A DNA stretch of 64,000 nt, taken from the NCBI GenBank assembly GCA_965250115.1, contig CBDFNJ010000002.1:1550001-1614000 (forward strand), given 5' to 3'. This stretch comes from CBDFHB01 sp965250115 (GTDB lineage: Bacteria; Acidobacteriota; Vicinamibacteria; Marinacidobacterales; SMYC01). The notes below the pieces were generated by a model, which saw only the letters and a list, made by a program, of their open reading frames with translations, was not told the DNA's origin and ran no database searches. Positions within the stretch are counted from its first letter, which is position 1. The number at the start of each line of letters is the position of its first letter. Shown here one piece after another: positions 54,459 to 63,701 of this stretch. The position numbers were made by a program, and so were the translations under genes.

Positions 54459-56894
54459 GTGCCCGGACGACGCGACCAGAGGGCTTTCGCTGCAATGCTA
54501 CTCGTCGCGATGGCATCGGTTACCGGTGCGGCCCAAACCGTTGGCGTGCGTGGGACGGTTCTGAGTCCGGCACGGCAGGGACTGTCCGGTGTTGTCGTGA
54601 CCCTCGAGCGTGACGGCGAAGCTGCCAAGATACGCATCTCGGACGCGGAAGGAGAGTTCCTGTTCGAGGGTGTTGCCCGTGGAACCTACCGGCTCGTAGC
54701 GTTTCTTTCGGGCTACGAGGACTTCGTCACCGATCTCCTCGTCGAAAGCGAGGAGGTGAGCTTTGAGATCGCGCTCAATCTGACTCGCTTCTCGGAAACC
54801 GTCATGATCGAAGATACCTTCGCGACGGACGTCAACAATCCACAGGAAGCGGTCGAGCTCGGGCTCGAAACGATCAGTGCCTTGCCGCTTCCGACGGACC
54901 GCTTCCAGGAAGTTTTTCCCCTCGTTCCGGGGGTGGTCAGGGACTCCGAGGGTCGTTTGAGCTTCAATGGGTCGAGACCGAGTCAATCGATTCTTCTCGT
55001 CAACGGTGCCAACGCCACGGATCCTCTGACGGGCGAGTTCGCCGTGGAGCTTCCCCTGCGGGCGATCGAGGCCGTGGAGGTAAACAGCATCCCTTACTCG
55101 GCGGAGTACGGCCGAGTCTCCGCGGCGGTGGCCCGCGTCGAGACTCGCGGGGGCACCGACGAGTGGGACGTCGACTTCGAAGGTCTGCTCCCGAAGCTCA
55201 ATTTTCGGGACGGAAAGATCAAGGGAATCAAGGCGGCGGTGCCACAGGTCAAGGTGAGCGGTCCCATCAAGAAAGGCAAGCTGTGGTTCTCTCAGAGCCT
55301 TGCGTATCGATTCGTTCGCTCGAGGGTCTACGATGCGGCAGAGGGCGACGATGAGAGCGTCGTCGAGGGGTACGACACGCTTACGCAGATCGACGCCCTA
55401 TTGGGGAAGGGTCACCTCCTTACGACGACGTTGTCCTTCTTTCCTTCCGAGACGGATCACTTCGGGCTCGACGCCGTCACAACCTCCGACGCGACCCCGA
55501 ACTTCGACAGCCGAGGTTGGAACGTAGAAGTTTCGGAGCGGTCCTTTCTTTCGGATTCGGTTATCGAGACCGTCTTCGCGGTCAAGAGATTGGATATCGC
55601 GATCACTCCGAGAGAGGTTGGACTCGCGCGGCTGACCCCGGACGGACCGCGCGACAATTACTTCAACGACTTCGACCGTGAGAGCACCCGCATCGAGCTC
55701 GCGAGCTCGTGCCTTCACTCGATTCCGGCTTTGTTCGGAGATCACTCGATCAAGTTCGGTGGTGGTCTGGCCCATACCAGCTTCCAGGGCACGGACTCGT
55801 CTGGAGCCGTCGAGATCGCGGGCGCCGACTCCCAGCCACTTCGGCGTATCGACTTCCTTGGCGAACCGAGCATCGAGGCGAACGATTTGCAGGCCTCGGG
55901 CTTCGTTCAGGATCGGTGGCGGCCGAACGAACGAATCGGGATCGACGTCGGCCTTCGGTACGACTACGATCGCCTCGTAGCCGCGCACAAAGTCGCCGCG
56001 AGACTCTCGGGTGCTTTCGTTCTCGACGACCGCGGCCTCACCGTGATCCGAGCCGGCTGGGAAGTGTTCTTCGATCACGTATTCCTGCACGCGGGCGCCT
56101 TCGAGGATTTCCAGACCCGACGCGAGTCTCTCTATGACGACGCGGGTATTTCGACGCACTCCATCGTCTTTCGCAATCGCGTCGCGCCGGAAGGTCTCGC
56201 CATGCCGCGGAGCAAGACGTGGAACGTCGAGCTCGACCGGCAGCTCGCGAAGGGGCTCGACTTGCGCGTGAACTACCGTGAGCGACACGGCTCCCGTGAG
56301 ATGATCGTCGACCGAATCGTGGCGGGCAACGAGGGAGAGCTTCGACTATCGTCGCGGGGCGCATCCCTAACTCGTGAGCTCGATGTCACTTTGAGAGTCG
56401 CTCGGCACGAGGACCGAGAGCTCTTCGTTTCCTATGCAAGGTCACGCTCGACGGGGGATTTGAACAACTTCGGAATTCTATACGGAAACCTTCGGAGCCC
56501 GTTGATTCTCGACAACGAGCAGTCGCTCTTCGAGATGGATGTGTCGCACCGGGCTCTCTTCTGGGGCGTCTGGAAGCTGCCGCGGGACATCATCATCAGT
56601 CCAGGGTTCGAGTGGCGCTCCGGCTTTCCCTATACGGTTTTCGAAGAAGACTACACTCCTGTCGGAGGAAGGAATCGGGGTGGCCGCTTCCCCTCGTTTC
56701 TCTCGGCTGACGTCCGTGTCACGAAGGGCATCACCGTCAAAGGCAGGAAGATTCGAGTCGGATTTCAAATCTTCAATCTGGGCAGTCACTTCAACCCCAG
56801 AGACCTCATCTCCAATCTCGGGAGCGAGCGCTTCGGCAAGCTTCTCAACAGCGTGGATAGGCGAATCTCGCTTCGACTGAGTCTGGGAATCTAG
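54459..56894 (+). CDS. TonB-dependent receptor with carboxypeptidase-regulatory-like domain
   Basis: GTG at 54459 is preferred because it gives a normal signal peptide (RRDQRAFAAMLLVAMASVTGAAQ); the frame is open from 54384. A CarboxypepD_reg-like domain follows (VRGTVLSPARQGLSGVVVTL, GEFLFEGVARGTYRLVAFLS), then a plug (RFQEVFPLVPGVVRDSEGRL, NGSRPSQSILLVNGANATDP) and a long barrel with VEVNSIPYSAEYGRVSAAV and QASGFVQDRWRPNERIGIDV. The C-terminus (DRRISLRLSLGI) is less aromatic than usual. It imports an unknown large ligand across the outer membrane. Unlike the receptor at 10.2-12.7 kb it is intact. It is followed after 4 bp by the RNase D gene. Confidence 0.88.
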   Translation: MPGRRDQRAFAAMLLVAMASVTGAAQTVGVRGTVLSPARQGLSGVVVTLERDGEAAKIRISDAEGEFLFEGVARGTYRLVAFLSGYEDFVTDLLVESEEVSFEIALNLTRFSETVMIEDTFATDVNNPQEAVELGLETISALPLPTDRFQEVFPLVPGVVRDSEGRLSFNGSRPSQSILLVNGANATDPLTGEFAVELPLRAIEAVEVNSIPYSAEYGRVSAAVARVETRGGTDEWDVDFEGLLPKLNFRDGKIKGIKAAVPQVKVSGPIKKGKLWFSQSLAYRFVRSRVYDAAEGDDESVVEGYDTLTQIDALLGKGHLLTTTLSFFPSETDHFGLDAVTTSDATPNFDSRGWNVEVSERSFLSDSVIETVFAVKRLDIAITPREVGLARLTPDGPRDNYFNDFDRESTRIELASSCLHSIPALFGDHSIKFGGGLAHTSFQGTDSSGAVEIAGADSQPLRRIDFLGEPSIEANDLQASGFVQDRWRPNERIGIDVGLRYDYDRLVAAHKVAARLSGAFVLDDRGLTVIRAGWEVFFDHVFLHAGAFEDFQTRRESLYDDAGISTHSIVFRNRVAPEGLAMPRSKTWNVELDRQLAKGLDLRVNYRERHGSREMIVDRIVAGNEGELRLSSRGASLTRELDVTLRVARHEDRELFVSYARSRSTGDLNNFGILYGNLRSPLILDNEQSLFEMDVSHRALFWGVWKLPRDIIISPGFEWRSGFPYTVFEEDYTPVGGRNRGGRFPSFLSADVRVTKGITVKGRKIRVGFQIFNLGSHFNPRDLISNLGSERFGKLLNSVDRRISLRLSLGI

Positions 56895-56898
56895 GCGC

Positions 56899-57831
56899 GT
56901 GGTGACGAGACCGATCATCGTTCAGCATCATGAGGAGCTACGGTCTCTCTGCGAGGAGCTTGGCGCCTCGGGAGCCTTCTCTCTCGACACGGAGTTCGTC
57001 CGCGAACGAACTTTCTTCATTCAACTCGGGATCATCCAGGTCGCGAGTGGCGAGATCGAAGCCGTGCTCGACCCTCTTGCCATTTCCTCGTTGGAGCCGC
57101 TCTACGAGCTGATCACCGACGCCTCGGTCGAGAAGATCGTGCACGCCGGCGAGCAGGATTTCGCGGCGCTATACGAGCGGGGCAACATCATACCCAAGAA
57201 CGTTTTCGATACGCAGATTGCGTCGGCGCTGGTCGGCTATGGCGATCAGATTTCCTACGCGAAGCTCGTCGCCAAAGTCACGGGTGTACAACTCCAGAAA
57301 CTGGAGACGCTGACCGACTGGACTGCGAGACCTCTCACCCAGGCCCAGATCGACTATTCCCTCGAAGACGTGCGCTACCTCGCCCAAATCCGTGAGCACC
57401 TGGGACTGCGGTTGGCCGAGCTCGGAAGAGCGGGTTGGGAGCGTGAGGAGTGTCAACGGCTGGAAGACGCCGAGACCTATTGCCTGCCCCCGCCCCGCGA
57501 ATACTATCGTCGTCTGAAGACGGGAGGTCTCGGCGGCTCGGCGCTCGGAGTTTTGCGTGAAGTTGCTGCGTTTCGAGAAGAGGCTGCTCGATCGAGGGAT
57601 CTTCCGCGTGGCTGGGTCATGCGCGATCAGGCCTTGATCGAGATCGCGAGGCGAAAGCCTCATTCGCTCAGAGCCCTACGCCAGATTCGCTCGCTAAGGC
57701 CCCAGCAAATCTCGAAGGACGGCGACGCCATTCTCGCGGCCGTGAGTGAGGGGAACAAGGGCCGGTCGAGGAACCGCCAAGAGACATGCCCCGGCTGAAG
57801 GCACCCCCTAGTATCGAGTCGGTGGCCCGCT
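56899..57831 (+). pseudogene. rnd: Ribonuclease D, N-terminal exonuclease and HRDC part
   Basis: GTG at 56899 starts an open frame of 299 codons. The DEDDy exonuclease shows FSLDTEFVRERTFFIQLGII (Asp-Glu), IVHAGEQDFAALYERG (Asp) and IDYSLEDVRYLAQI (Tyr-x3-Asp); a single HRDC domain follows (LREVAAFREEAARSRDLPRG). Then the frame is wrong: the family continuation EQGPVEEPPRDMPRLKAPPS is in another frame, so an indel lies within about 57752-57780. The continuing frame PSIESVAR is cut at 57831 by IS256 element A2 and resumes at 59208. Since the catalytic and first HRDC parts are intact, partial activity is possible. Confidence 0.85.
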
Positions 57832-57894
57832 GGATGTGTCCCGAGGTCCGTGGAAAAAGAACGGCGCCCTCCACTCCGTCATCAGGGTATCAGA

Positions 57895-58767
57895 TCAGGC
57901 GGCAACCTCCGCGTGTTCGAGAACCTCGCTCAGACGTTGGTAGCCGTCGATGCGTCGTAGTTGAATCTGGCCAGAGGCGATAAGCCCAAACAGCAAAGCG
58001 ACCGCGGACTCCTCGCTGGAGAACGACGCTTGGGTTTTCGTCCGGCGTCGAAACTCGCGGTTGAGATTCTCCAGAGCATTGGTCGTTCGAATCGATTTCC
58101 ACATGGCACGAGGGAATTCGTAGAAGGTCAGCAGCTGATTACCGGCCTCCTCTAGGCTTCGGACGACGGCCGGCGCGAGAGGCGTCCACTTGGCGACGAG
58201 CTCGTCATAGGCTTTGCGAGCATCGATCCCGTTCTTGGCGTAGACGATCCGGTTGTAGTCACGCCGGAGCTCACGGCGTGCGTGCGCCGGGCAATGTTGG
58301 AGCAAGTTGGCGCGCTTGTGCTCGGTACATCGCTGCGACCGGCACCCCGGCCACTTCTCCAGCGCTTTCGTCAGCCCCTTGTGGCCGTCGCTGATCACTA
58401 GCTTGGGAGCCCGGAGTCCTCGAGCCTGGAGTCCCTCCAGCACGGAGCCCCAATGCGTCGAGGCTTCGCTCACCGCCAGACGCAATGACAACAGACGTTT
58501 CTGCCCGTCTGGCGCGACCCCGAGCGCGACCAGTACGGGTACGCTGATCACACGTTTCGCCATCCGCACTTTCAGGTGGAAGCCGTCCAGGTAAACGATC
58601 GCGTAGACCTCCTCGCTGAGAGCACGGTTCTGCCATTCCTCGAAGCGCTCCTTCAGCCGGCTAACCACGCGAGACACCGCGCTCTTCGATAGGTGCTCCT
58701 CACCGAGCAGTGGTTTCAGCGCTTTGCGGATCCGGCGGCTATTCGCGCCCGACAAGTAGGTCCCCAA
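57895..58767 (-). pseudogene. IS256-family transposase A2, C-terminal part
   Basis: The 290-codon open part contains IVYLDGFHLKVRMAKRV (first Asp), LVISDGHKGLTKALEKW (second Asp) and RTTNALENLNREFRRR. The family N-terminus lies in another frame (58784-59104); one extra T (minus strand) at about 58803-58804, CGGTTACGCG for an expected CGGTACGCG, breaks the gene. With that base removed the frames join as LLPRYARRTREVDEAILGTY. Its C-terminus is identical to the A1 copy at the window start. Confidence 0.9.
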
Positions 58768-58783
58768 GATCGCCTCGTCGACC

Positions 58784-59104
58784 TCACGAGTCCGGCGCGC
58801 GTAACCGGGGCAACAGCTCGCTCCTGAACTCTGTCGTTTCTCCCGTTTCCTCGTCTCGCACGCGGGCTCGTGGCACCCGGAGCTCGCGAGTTCCCACCGA
58901 CGTCGTCACGCGACGGGTTTCGGCTCCGTTGCGATATCCACGGCGGTCTTCCGCACGCTCGTAGCTACCACACCCCAGCGCTTGGTTGACTTCTTCCTCG
59001 AGCACTACCTCGATCGCCTCCAGTATCCGCTTACGCAGCCGAAGTCGGACGAACTCCCGGTACTCGCTTACAGACTCCTTCGATATGGTGGTAGGCTTCT
59101 TCAT
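58784..59104 (-). pseudogene. IS256-family transposase A2, N-terminal part
   Basis: ATG at 59104 follows GAGGAGGAGG. It reads MKKPTTISKESVSEYREFVR, LEEEVNQALGCGSYERAEDR, RGYRNGAETRRVTTSVGTRE, the standard IS256 N-terminus, until the frameshift after SELLPR. The frameshift may be a real mutation or a sequencing error; element ends are intact. Confidence 0.88.
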
Positions 59105-59207
59105 GGCGTAATCCTCCTCCTCGCCTTTACAGGCGTGGTTTGGTTTTTCTTAACCGGAGGTTACGCCATTCTTATTTCCACGGGAAGCGGGACGGATCCG
59201 GCCCGCT

Positions 59208-59476
59208 TATTGGAGTCATGGCTCTACGCCAGGGCTGATGCGGCGGAGATCGCTCCCTCGATGCTCGCCACCCGCGGCGATCTGAAGAGTCTGGTGACGA
59301 GGCACTATGCATCCGAGCTCCCCGACTTGGCCGTCCTCGAGGGCTGGCGGCGCGAGCTCGTCGGGCAGGATCTTCTCGACATCCTGGATGGCAAGCAGGC
59401 TCTCAAGATCGACGAGCACACCAAGATCTCGGCCTTGCCATACGGCAACGACACGGACGATCCACTGGACGGATAG
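59208..59476 (+). pseudogene. rnd: Ribonuclease D, C-terminal part after the IS
   Basis: The frame after element A2 reads LLESWLYARADAAEIAPSML, ATRGDLKSLV, LEGWRRELVGQDLLDILDGK and ends at TAG 59476. This is the second HRDC-like C-terminal domain of RNase D. It joins precisely to PSIESVAR at 57831. The ORF start at 58982 is within the IS. Confidence 0.85.
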
Positions 59477-59690
59477 CGGCCCGCGCGGATCTTGACAACA
59501 ACAGGGCAGAGGGTAAACTACTAGATATAGGCGGTTTGCCGTCAATCGGTTGGTTATGCTCCGAGGGCACGTTGCGCTCGCCGGCGCGCGTGTGCCCGGA
59601 GCCGAGGTGTGGGATGAGCTTATCGGACACCGCAGTCAAACAGCACGGGAAGTGAGAGGTCCGGTCGTGACGTCACTGCGTCATTCGACG

Positions 59691-60361
59691 ATGCGGCGAG
59701 CTTCATGTTGGGCACTCGTCGCTCTCGTGCTCGCGATGCCAGCTTGGGTGTTGGCTCAGACGATCGAAGTCCATGGCCTCATCGTTGGCCGAGTCTACGA
59801 GATCGACTCTGACAAGTATCGGGAGTATCGTGAACGTTTGGAGAAAGAGGGACAGGACCCCGACAAGCCGGAGCTTCTCGACCCCGAGGAATACTTGGCC
59901 GGACTGCCAGGTGTCATCGTCACCGCTTGAGGCCTCCCCACAAACCTTCAGTTCAGCAGTGAATTCTCCGACGGCGAAGGCGAATACTTGATTCGCGATT
60001 CGACGGCCGCCGCCTATACCTTCACGCTGGTGCACGAAGAGGTCGAATGCTCCGTGAGCCAGAATCTGGATCTCAACGTGGAGCTTTCCTACGTTGCGGA
60101 GCTTTGTTTCGTCGTGGATCGCGAGCAGAAGCAGGCGTGGATGATCTCGGAGGGCATGAGGCGGGACCCCGAGGCCCCTCCTTTCGTGCCGGAGCGATGC
60201 CAACTCGCTTGAGTGCGTGTCTCGCGATGCTGACGGGTGATGACGAAGGATTCCCGGCCGGACTGTTGCTCCTGCTTGCTGGGAGCGGTGCCGCGGCGAC
60301 GACCATCGGCATCATCTCCACCGATCAGACTGAAGCCAGTCCACCGAGTCCACCCTTTTAG
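59691..60361 (+). pseudogene. Small secreted/membrane protein, broken by a stop and a frameshift
   Basis: ATG at 59691 starts a signal peptide (MRRASCWALVALVLAMPAWV). The frame reads TIEVHGLIVGRVYEIDSDKY, LAGLPGVIVTA, then a TGA (59928-59930; CGA in the likely ancestor), then GLPTNLQFSSEFSDGEGEYL and VEECSVSQ-like Cys-containing segment to ERCQ. Near 60200 the frame shifts; the other frame continues LSACLAMLTGDDEGFPAGLL, LLLAGSGAAATTIGIISTDQ, a glycine/alanine-rich membrane helix. The beginning resembles a carboxypeptidase-regulatory-like beta-sandwich. I do not recognise the family by name. Open pieces are 59550-59930 and 59988-60212. Confidence 0.6.
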
Positions 60362-60504
60362 CCCCGGCCGTTTCTCGTCTGTGCGTCCTTCGACATCCGC
60401 GCTGAACCTACTTGCGTCTCGACGACCTAATGCTTACGATGCGTTTCGGTCCGAGCTACGAGCAATGGCTATCGAGGCACATTACCGCAGGAAGGTAACA
60501 GCGA

Positions 60505-61833
60505 ATGCTCTGGTATCGAAAACTACACTGGCAGATCATCGTCGGACTTGCTCTCGGTGTCATCTACGGCGTGATCGCCGCCGCCAAAGGCTGGGGGCAA
60601 TTCACTTCCGACTGGATCGCGCCCTTCGGCACGATTTTCATCAACGGGCTTCAGCTCATCGCGGTGCCGCTCGTCCTCGCGTCGCTCATCATGGGCGTGG
60701 CGTCGCTCTCGGACTTGAGGAAGCTATCGCGGATCGGTGGGAAGACCATCGCCATCTATATCGGGACCACCGCGGTCGCCGTCATTTTGGGGCTTCTCAT
60801 CGTAAACGTGCTGAGACCGGGTGACCAGGTTCCGGAATCCCTGCGAGAGGAACTGGAACGTCAATTCGTGGCCGAAACGACCGCGCAGGAGAGTCAGGCG
60901 GAGAACGTGGGGCAACGAGGCCCGCTTCAGCTTCTCGAGGATATCGTTCCCGAGAACTTCTTCAGCTCGGCGTCCAGCAATCGCAACATGTTGCAGATCG
61001 TCTTCATCGCCATCGTCATCGGCGTCGGTCTCATTCAAGTACCCAAAGAGCAATCGAAGCCTCTATTGGACGTCGTCGCGGCGGCGAATGCCGTCGTGAT
61101 TCGACTCGTCGATTTGGTCATGTTGATCGCACCTCTCGGCGTTTTCTCGCTCATTGCCCGCACGATTACTGGAATGGCGGGCGAGAACTTCGGGCAGATT
61201 CTCGCGCTGCTGGGGGCTCTGGGATATTACTGTGTCGCGGTTGTCGGGGGCCTCATGTTACACATGGGCTTCACCTATGTGTTGCTGCTCAAACTCTTCA
61301 CGCCCATGAAGCTCAAGACCTTTGTGACCGGCATCGCGCCCGTGCAGCTCGTGGCTTTCTCAACGAGCTCGAGCGGGGCGACGCTCCCCCTCACGATGGA
61401 GCGCTGCGAGGAAAAACTCGGCATTTCCGAAGAAGTGTCGTCCTTCGTTCTTCCGCTTGGAGCGACCGTCAATATGGACGGGACGGCTCTCTACCAGGCG
61501 GTGGCCGCCGTATTCATCGCCCAGTCTCTGGGGATGCCTGTGGGGGTTTCGGGTCAACTAACGATCGTGCTGACCGCGGTCTTGGCGTCGATCGGCACGG
61601 CAGCCGTGCCTGGCGCCGGGATCATCATGCTGGTCATCATTCTCCAGGCGATTGGCGTGCCCAGCGCTGGGATCGCTCTTATTTTGGGCGTCGATCGCAT
61701 CCTCGACATGCTCCGTACCATGACGAACGTGACGGGGGACGCAACCGTCGCGACTGTCGTGGCGGCGTCGGAGGGACAGCTACGCACAGCGGATCTGAAT
61801 GAGGAAGCGGATCGTATCCGAGTCCGTGCTTGA
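60505..61833 (+). CDS. Dicarboxylate/amino acid:cation symporter (DAACS family)
   Basis: The 442-residue membrane protein has the glutamate-transporter fold: VPLVLASLIMGVASLSDLRK, the serine-rich re-entrant loop VAFSTSSSGATLPLTMERCE and LGATVNMDGTALYQAVAAVF (NMDGT motif), then VPGAGIIMLVIILQAIGVPS and GVDRILDMLRTMTNVTGDAT. It takes up glutamate or C4-dicarboxylates with sodium or protons; the exact substrate is not deducible. AGGAAGG lies 9 bp before the ATG. It ends just before a strong shared hairpin. Confidence 0.94.
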   Translation: MLWYRKLHWQIIVGLALGVIYGVIAAAKGWGQFTSDWIAPFGTIFINGLQLIAVPLVLASLIMGVASLSDLRKLSRIGGKTIAIYIGTTAVAVILGLLIVNVLRPGDQVPESLREELERQFVAETTAQESQAENVGQRGPLQLLEDIVPENFFSSASSNRNMLQIVFIAIVIGVGLIQVPKEQSKPLLDVVAAANAVVIRLVDLVMLIAPLGVFSLIARTITGMAGENFGQILALLGALGYYCVAVVGGLMLHMGFTYVLLLKLFTPMKLKTFVTGIAPVQLVAFSTSSSGATLPLTMERCEEKLGISEEVSSFVLPLGATVNMDGTALYQAVAAVFIAQSLGMPVGVSGQLTIVLTAVLASIGTAAVPGAGIIMLVIILQAIGVPSAGIALILGVDRILDMLRTMTNVTGDATVATVVAASEGQLRTADLNEEADRIRVRA

Positions 61834-61840
61834 CGCTGGG

Positions 61841-61877
61841 CCCCTCACCCGGCGAGCGAAGCTCGCCGGGTGAGGGG
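61841..61877. terminator. Bidirectional terminator hairpin
   Basis: A perfect 17-bp stem (CCCCTCACCCGGCGAGC, complement 61861-61877) with a GAA loop lies between two convergent genes, 7 bp after the symporter stop and 8 bp from the CBS gene stop. The stem is very stable; T-runs are absent. Confidence 0.7.
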
Positions 61878-61885
61878 TCAGTGGA

Positions 61886-62302
61886 TCAAGCGGCGCCGTT
61901 GAGGCTTTTGAGCAGGATCTTCAGGGCGTCGATCTCCGTGAAGATCCCGACGAGCTCTGTGCCATTGACGACAGGTAGGCTCCCGAACTTCTTTTCGACG
62001 AGCACCTTGACGGCATCGACGAGCAAAGTGTCTTCGACGACCGTGAAGGGCTCGCGTGTCATGATTCGAGCGATGGGCGTGTCTTCCAGGACCTGCTCGT
62101 AATCGGCCTTCCCGATTCCAGAGAGAAGCGACGGTGACGCGAGTCGGATGTCGCGGTCGGACACCATCCCCACGAGGACGTTCCCGTTGGTGACGGGAAG
62201 ATGCCTTATGTGGTTCGTTCGAAGAAGCAGCATGGCATCTTTGATGCTCGTGTCCTCCTCGGCGGAGATAGGATCACGAGTCATATAGTCTCCGACTCGC
62301 AT
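61886..62302 (-). CDS. CBS-pair domain protein
   Basis: The 138-residue protein consists of two CBS repeats: MRVGDYMTRDPISAEEDTSI, NHIRHLPVTNGNVLVGMVSD and IARIMTREPFTVVEDTLLVD, FGSLPVVNGTELVGIFTEID. Stand-alone CBS pairs bind adenine nucleotides and modulate other proteins; no partner is indicated. Start at ATG 62302. It is divergent from the membrane protein gene at 62430. Confidence 0.9.
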   Translation of the reverse strand: MRVGDYMTRDPISAEEDTSIKDAMLLLRTNHIRHLPVTNGNVLVGMVSDRDIRLASPSLLSGIGKADYEQVLEDTPIARIMTREPFTVVEDTLLVDAVKVLVEKKFGSLPVVNGTELVGIFTEIDALKILLKSLNGAA

Positions 62303-62429
62303 AGTCGTGCCTTTATTGGAAAGGGTCTTCAGTTTTTCGGACTTTCATTTAGTATACGCTCAAACGAGGACCGGGCCGACCGCTCGCCCTCGACTGGCAA
62401 GGTGCCAAAAAAGTCACTAGAGAGACGTA

Positions 62430-63701
62430 ATGATGAGGTCGACGGACAGGAAACCGGACGCACCCGCGATCCGATGGGGCTGGATCCAGAGTCGGCGTGA
62501 CGACCTCCTCTGGTACATCGGGTCAGCGGTCGCTGGCTGGATCTATGTCGTCACGGTCTTGACCGTCGCCCGTGGACTCGAGGATCCGATCCGTGACCCG
62601 TTCTACACCATCCAGATCGGCGGTACGTCCATCGCTCTCACGCTCGGGCTCGTGGTCGTGGCGAGTTGGTCGGTTCTGATCGATGCCCCCCACGTCTGGG
62701 CCACCCTTGCCCGAACGTGGCTCGACCCGGAGGAGTGGCGGGAGCGCCGGGGAATGCTACTGTCCTCTCTCGTCTGGTTCTCGGTCGGTCCGATCGTGGT
62801 CTTCGGACCCTATCTATTGGGTACGATCGGAGGCTGGTCTTCCGAAACGATGGCGTTCGGCTCTCACCTCTTCTTCGTCTTCTTCCGCCTCTGGGCCTAC
62901 TATCACGTCGTCCGTCAGCATTGGGGTTTTCTCGTTCTCTACAAGCGAAGAAACGACGATTGGAAGGATCCGCTGGAGAACCGTGCCGATAGTTGGTTCT
63001 TCAACGCGTCGCTCTACCTTCCGCTCGCGCTTTTCATGACCTCTCCGTGGTACGCCGAATCGGGCATGCCGTCGCTCGGTCTCGAGGAGCCTCTATGGCG
63101 GGAGTATTCGGTGGGCTCGCTTCTGTTCCCGGTGGTGGTCGCGGCTTTCGTCCTCGCCCTACTCCTCTATTCCACGTTTCAACTCCAGCGATTGCGCGCG
63201 GGAATCCCTCGCAACGGACCGAAGCTGCTTCTTTTGCTCTCGATTGTGCCCCTGCATCTGGTCGTCTTCGCCCACCCGCTCCTTGCGCTCTTCGTTATTC
63301 CCATCGTGACCGTTGGCCACAACCTCCAGTACCATCGGATCGTCTGGGCGTTCGGGCGCAACAAGTACTTCTCGGAGCGCGCGCCGCGGTTCAGATTGCC
63401 GCGCGCGGCGTTTCGCTCCGTTCCGCTCTACCTTGCTTTCGGCCTCGCCTTCACCCTGCTCTGCTATCAGGGGCCTTGGGTCGCGATCGTGAAGCAGAAC
63501 CTGTCTCATGTCTTCGATGACTGGATTCTCGCGGGAGTGGGCATGGTTGCAGGGGTGACACCGCCCGAGACCGCCGGCCTGGGTGCGCAGATCACCGCGA
63601 CACTGTTTCTCGGATGGGCGATGCAGCACTACTACCTGGACGCCAAGATCTGGCGCATCCGGCGCGACCCCAAAGTTGCCCAATACCTGCGACTGAGCTG
63701 A
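62430..63701 (+). CDS. Histidine-rich polytopic membrane protein of unknown function
   Basis: The 423-residue protein has about ten membrane helices. Recurrent histidine clusters near helix ends are conserved-looking: FFRLWAYYHVVRQHWGFLVL, IVTVGHNLQYHRIVWAFGRN and WAMQHYYLDAKIWRIRRDPK, plus LIDAPHVWATLARTWLD. Such spaced His motifs resemble those of membrane di-metal enzymes (desaturase/hydroxylase class), but I cannot match it to a named family and metal binding is inference. ATG at 62430 is followed by a second ATG codon at 62433; a weak GAGAG precedes. It stands alone between the CBS gene and an unassigned end. Confidence 0.7.
   Translation: MMRSTDRKPDAPAIRWGWIQSRRDDLLWYIGSAVAGWIYVVTVLTVARGLEDPIRDPFYTIQIGGTSIALTLGLVVVASWSVLIDAPHVWATLARTWLDPEEWRERRGMLLSSLVWFSVGPIVVFGPYLLGTIGGWSSETMAFGSHLFFVFFRLWAYYHVVRQHWGFLVLYKRRNDDWKDPLENRADSWFFNASLYLPLALFMTSPWYAESGMPSLGLEEPLWREYSVGSLLFPVVVAAFVLALLLYSTFQLQRLRAGIPRNGPKLLLLLSIVPLHLVVFAHPLLALFVIPIVTVGHNLQYHRIVWAFGRNKYFSERAPRFRLPRAAFRSVPLYLAFGLAFTLLCYQGPWVAIVKQNLSHVFDDWILAGVGMVAGVTPPETAGLGAQITATLFLGWAMQHYYLDAKIWRIRRDPKVAQYLRLS

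Larger units (their letters stand above)
57832..59199 (-). mobile_element. Complete IS256-family element A2 in the RNase D gene
   Basis: The 1368-bp element is bounded by inverted repeats (GGATGTGTCCCGAGGTCCGT at 57832 against the complement of ACGGGAAGCGGGACGGATCC ending 59199). An exact 8-bp duplication, GGCCCGCT, lies at 57824-57831 and 59200-59207. Removing element and one duplication rejoins the RNase D codons ...ESVAR-LLESWLYARAD. Confidence 0.95.

Noticed and set aside
28168..60212. All frameshifts as sequencing errors
   Set aside because: Possible for single-base cases, but the coexisting IS insertions, truncations and substitution stops in the same genes, and the open core genes, favour real decay. 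Raw reads would be decisive.
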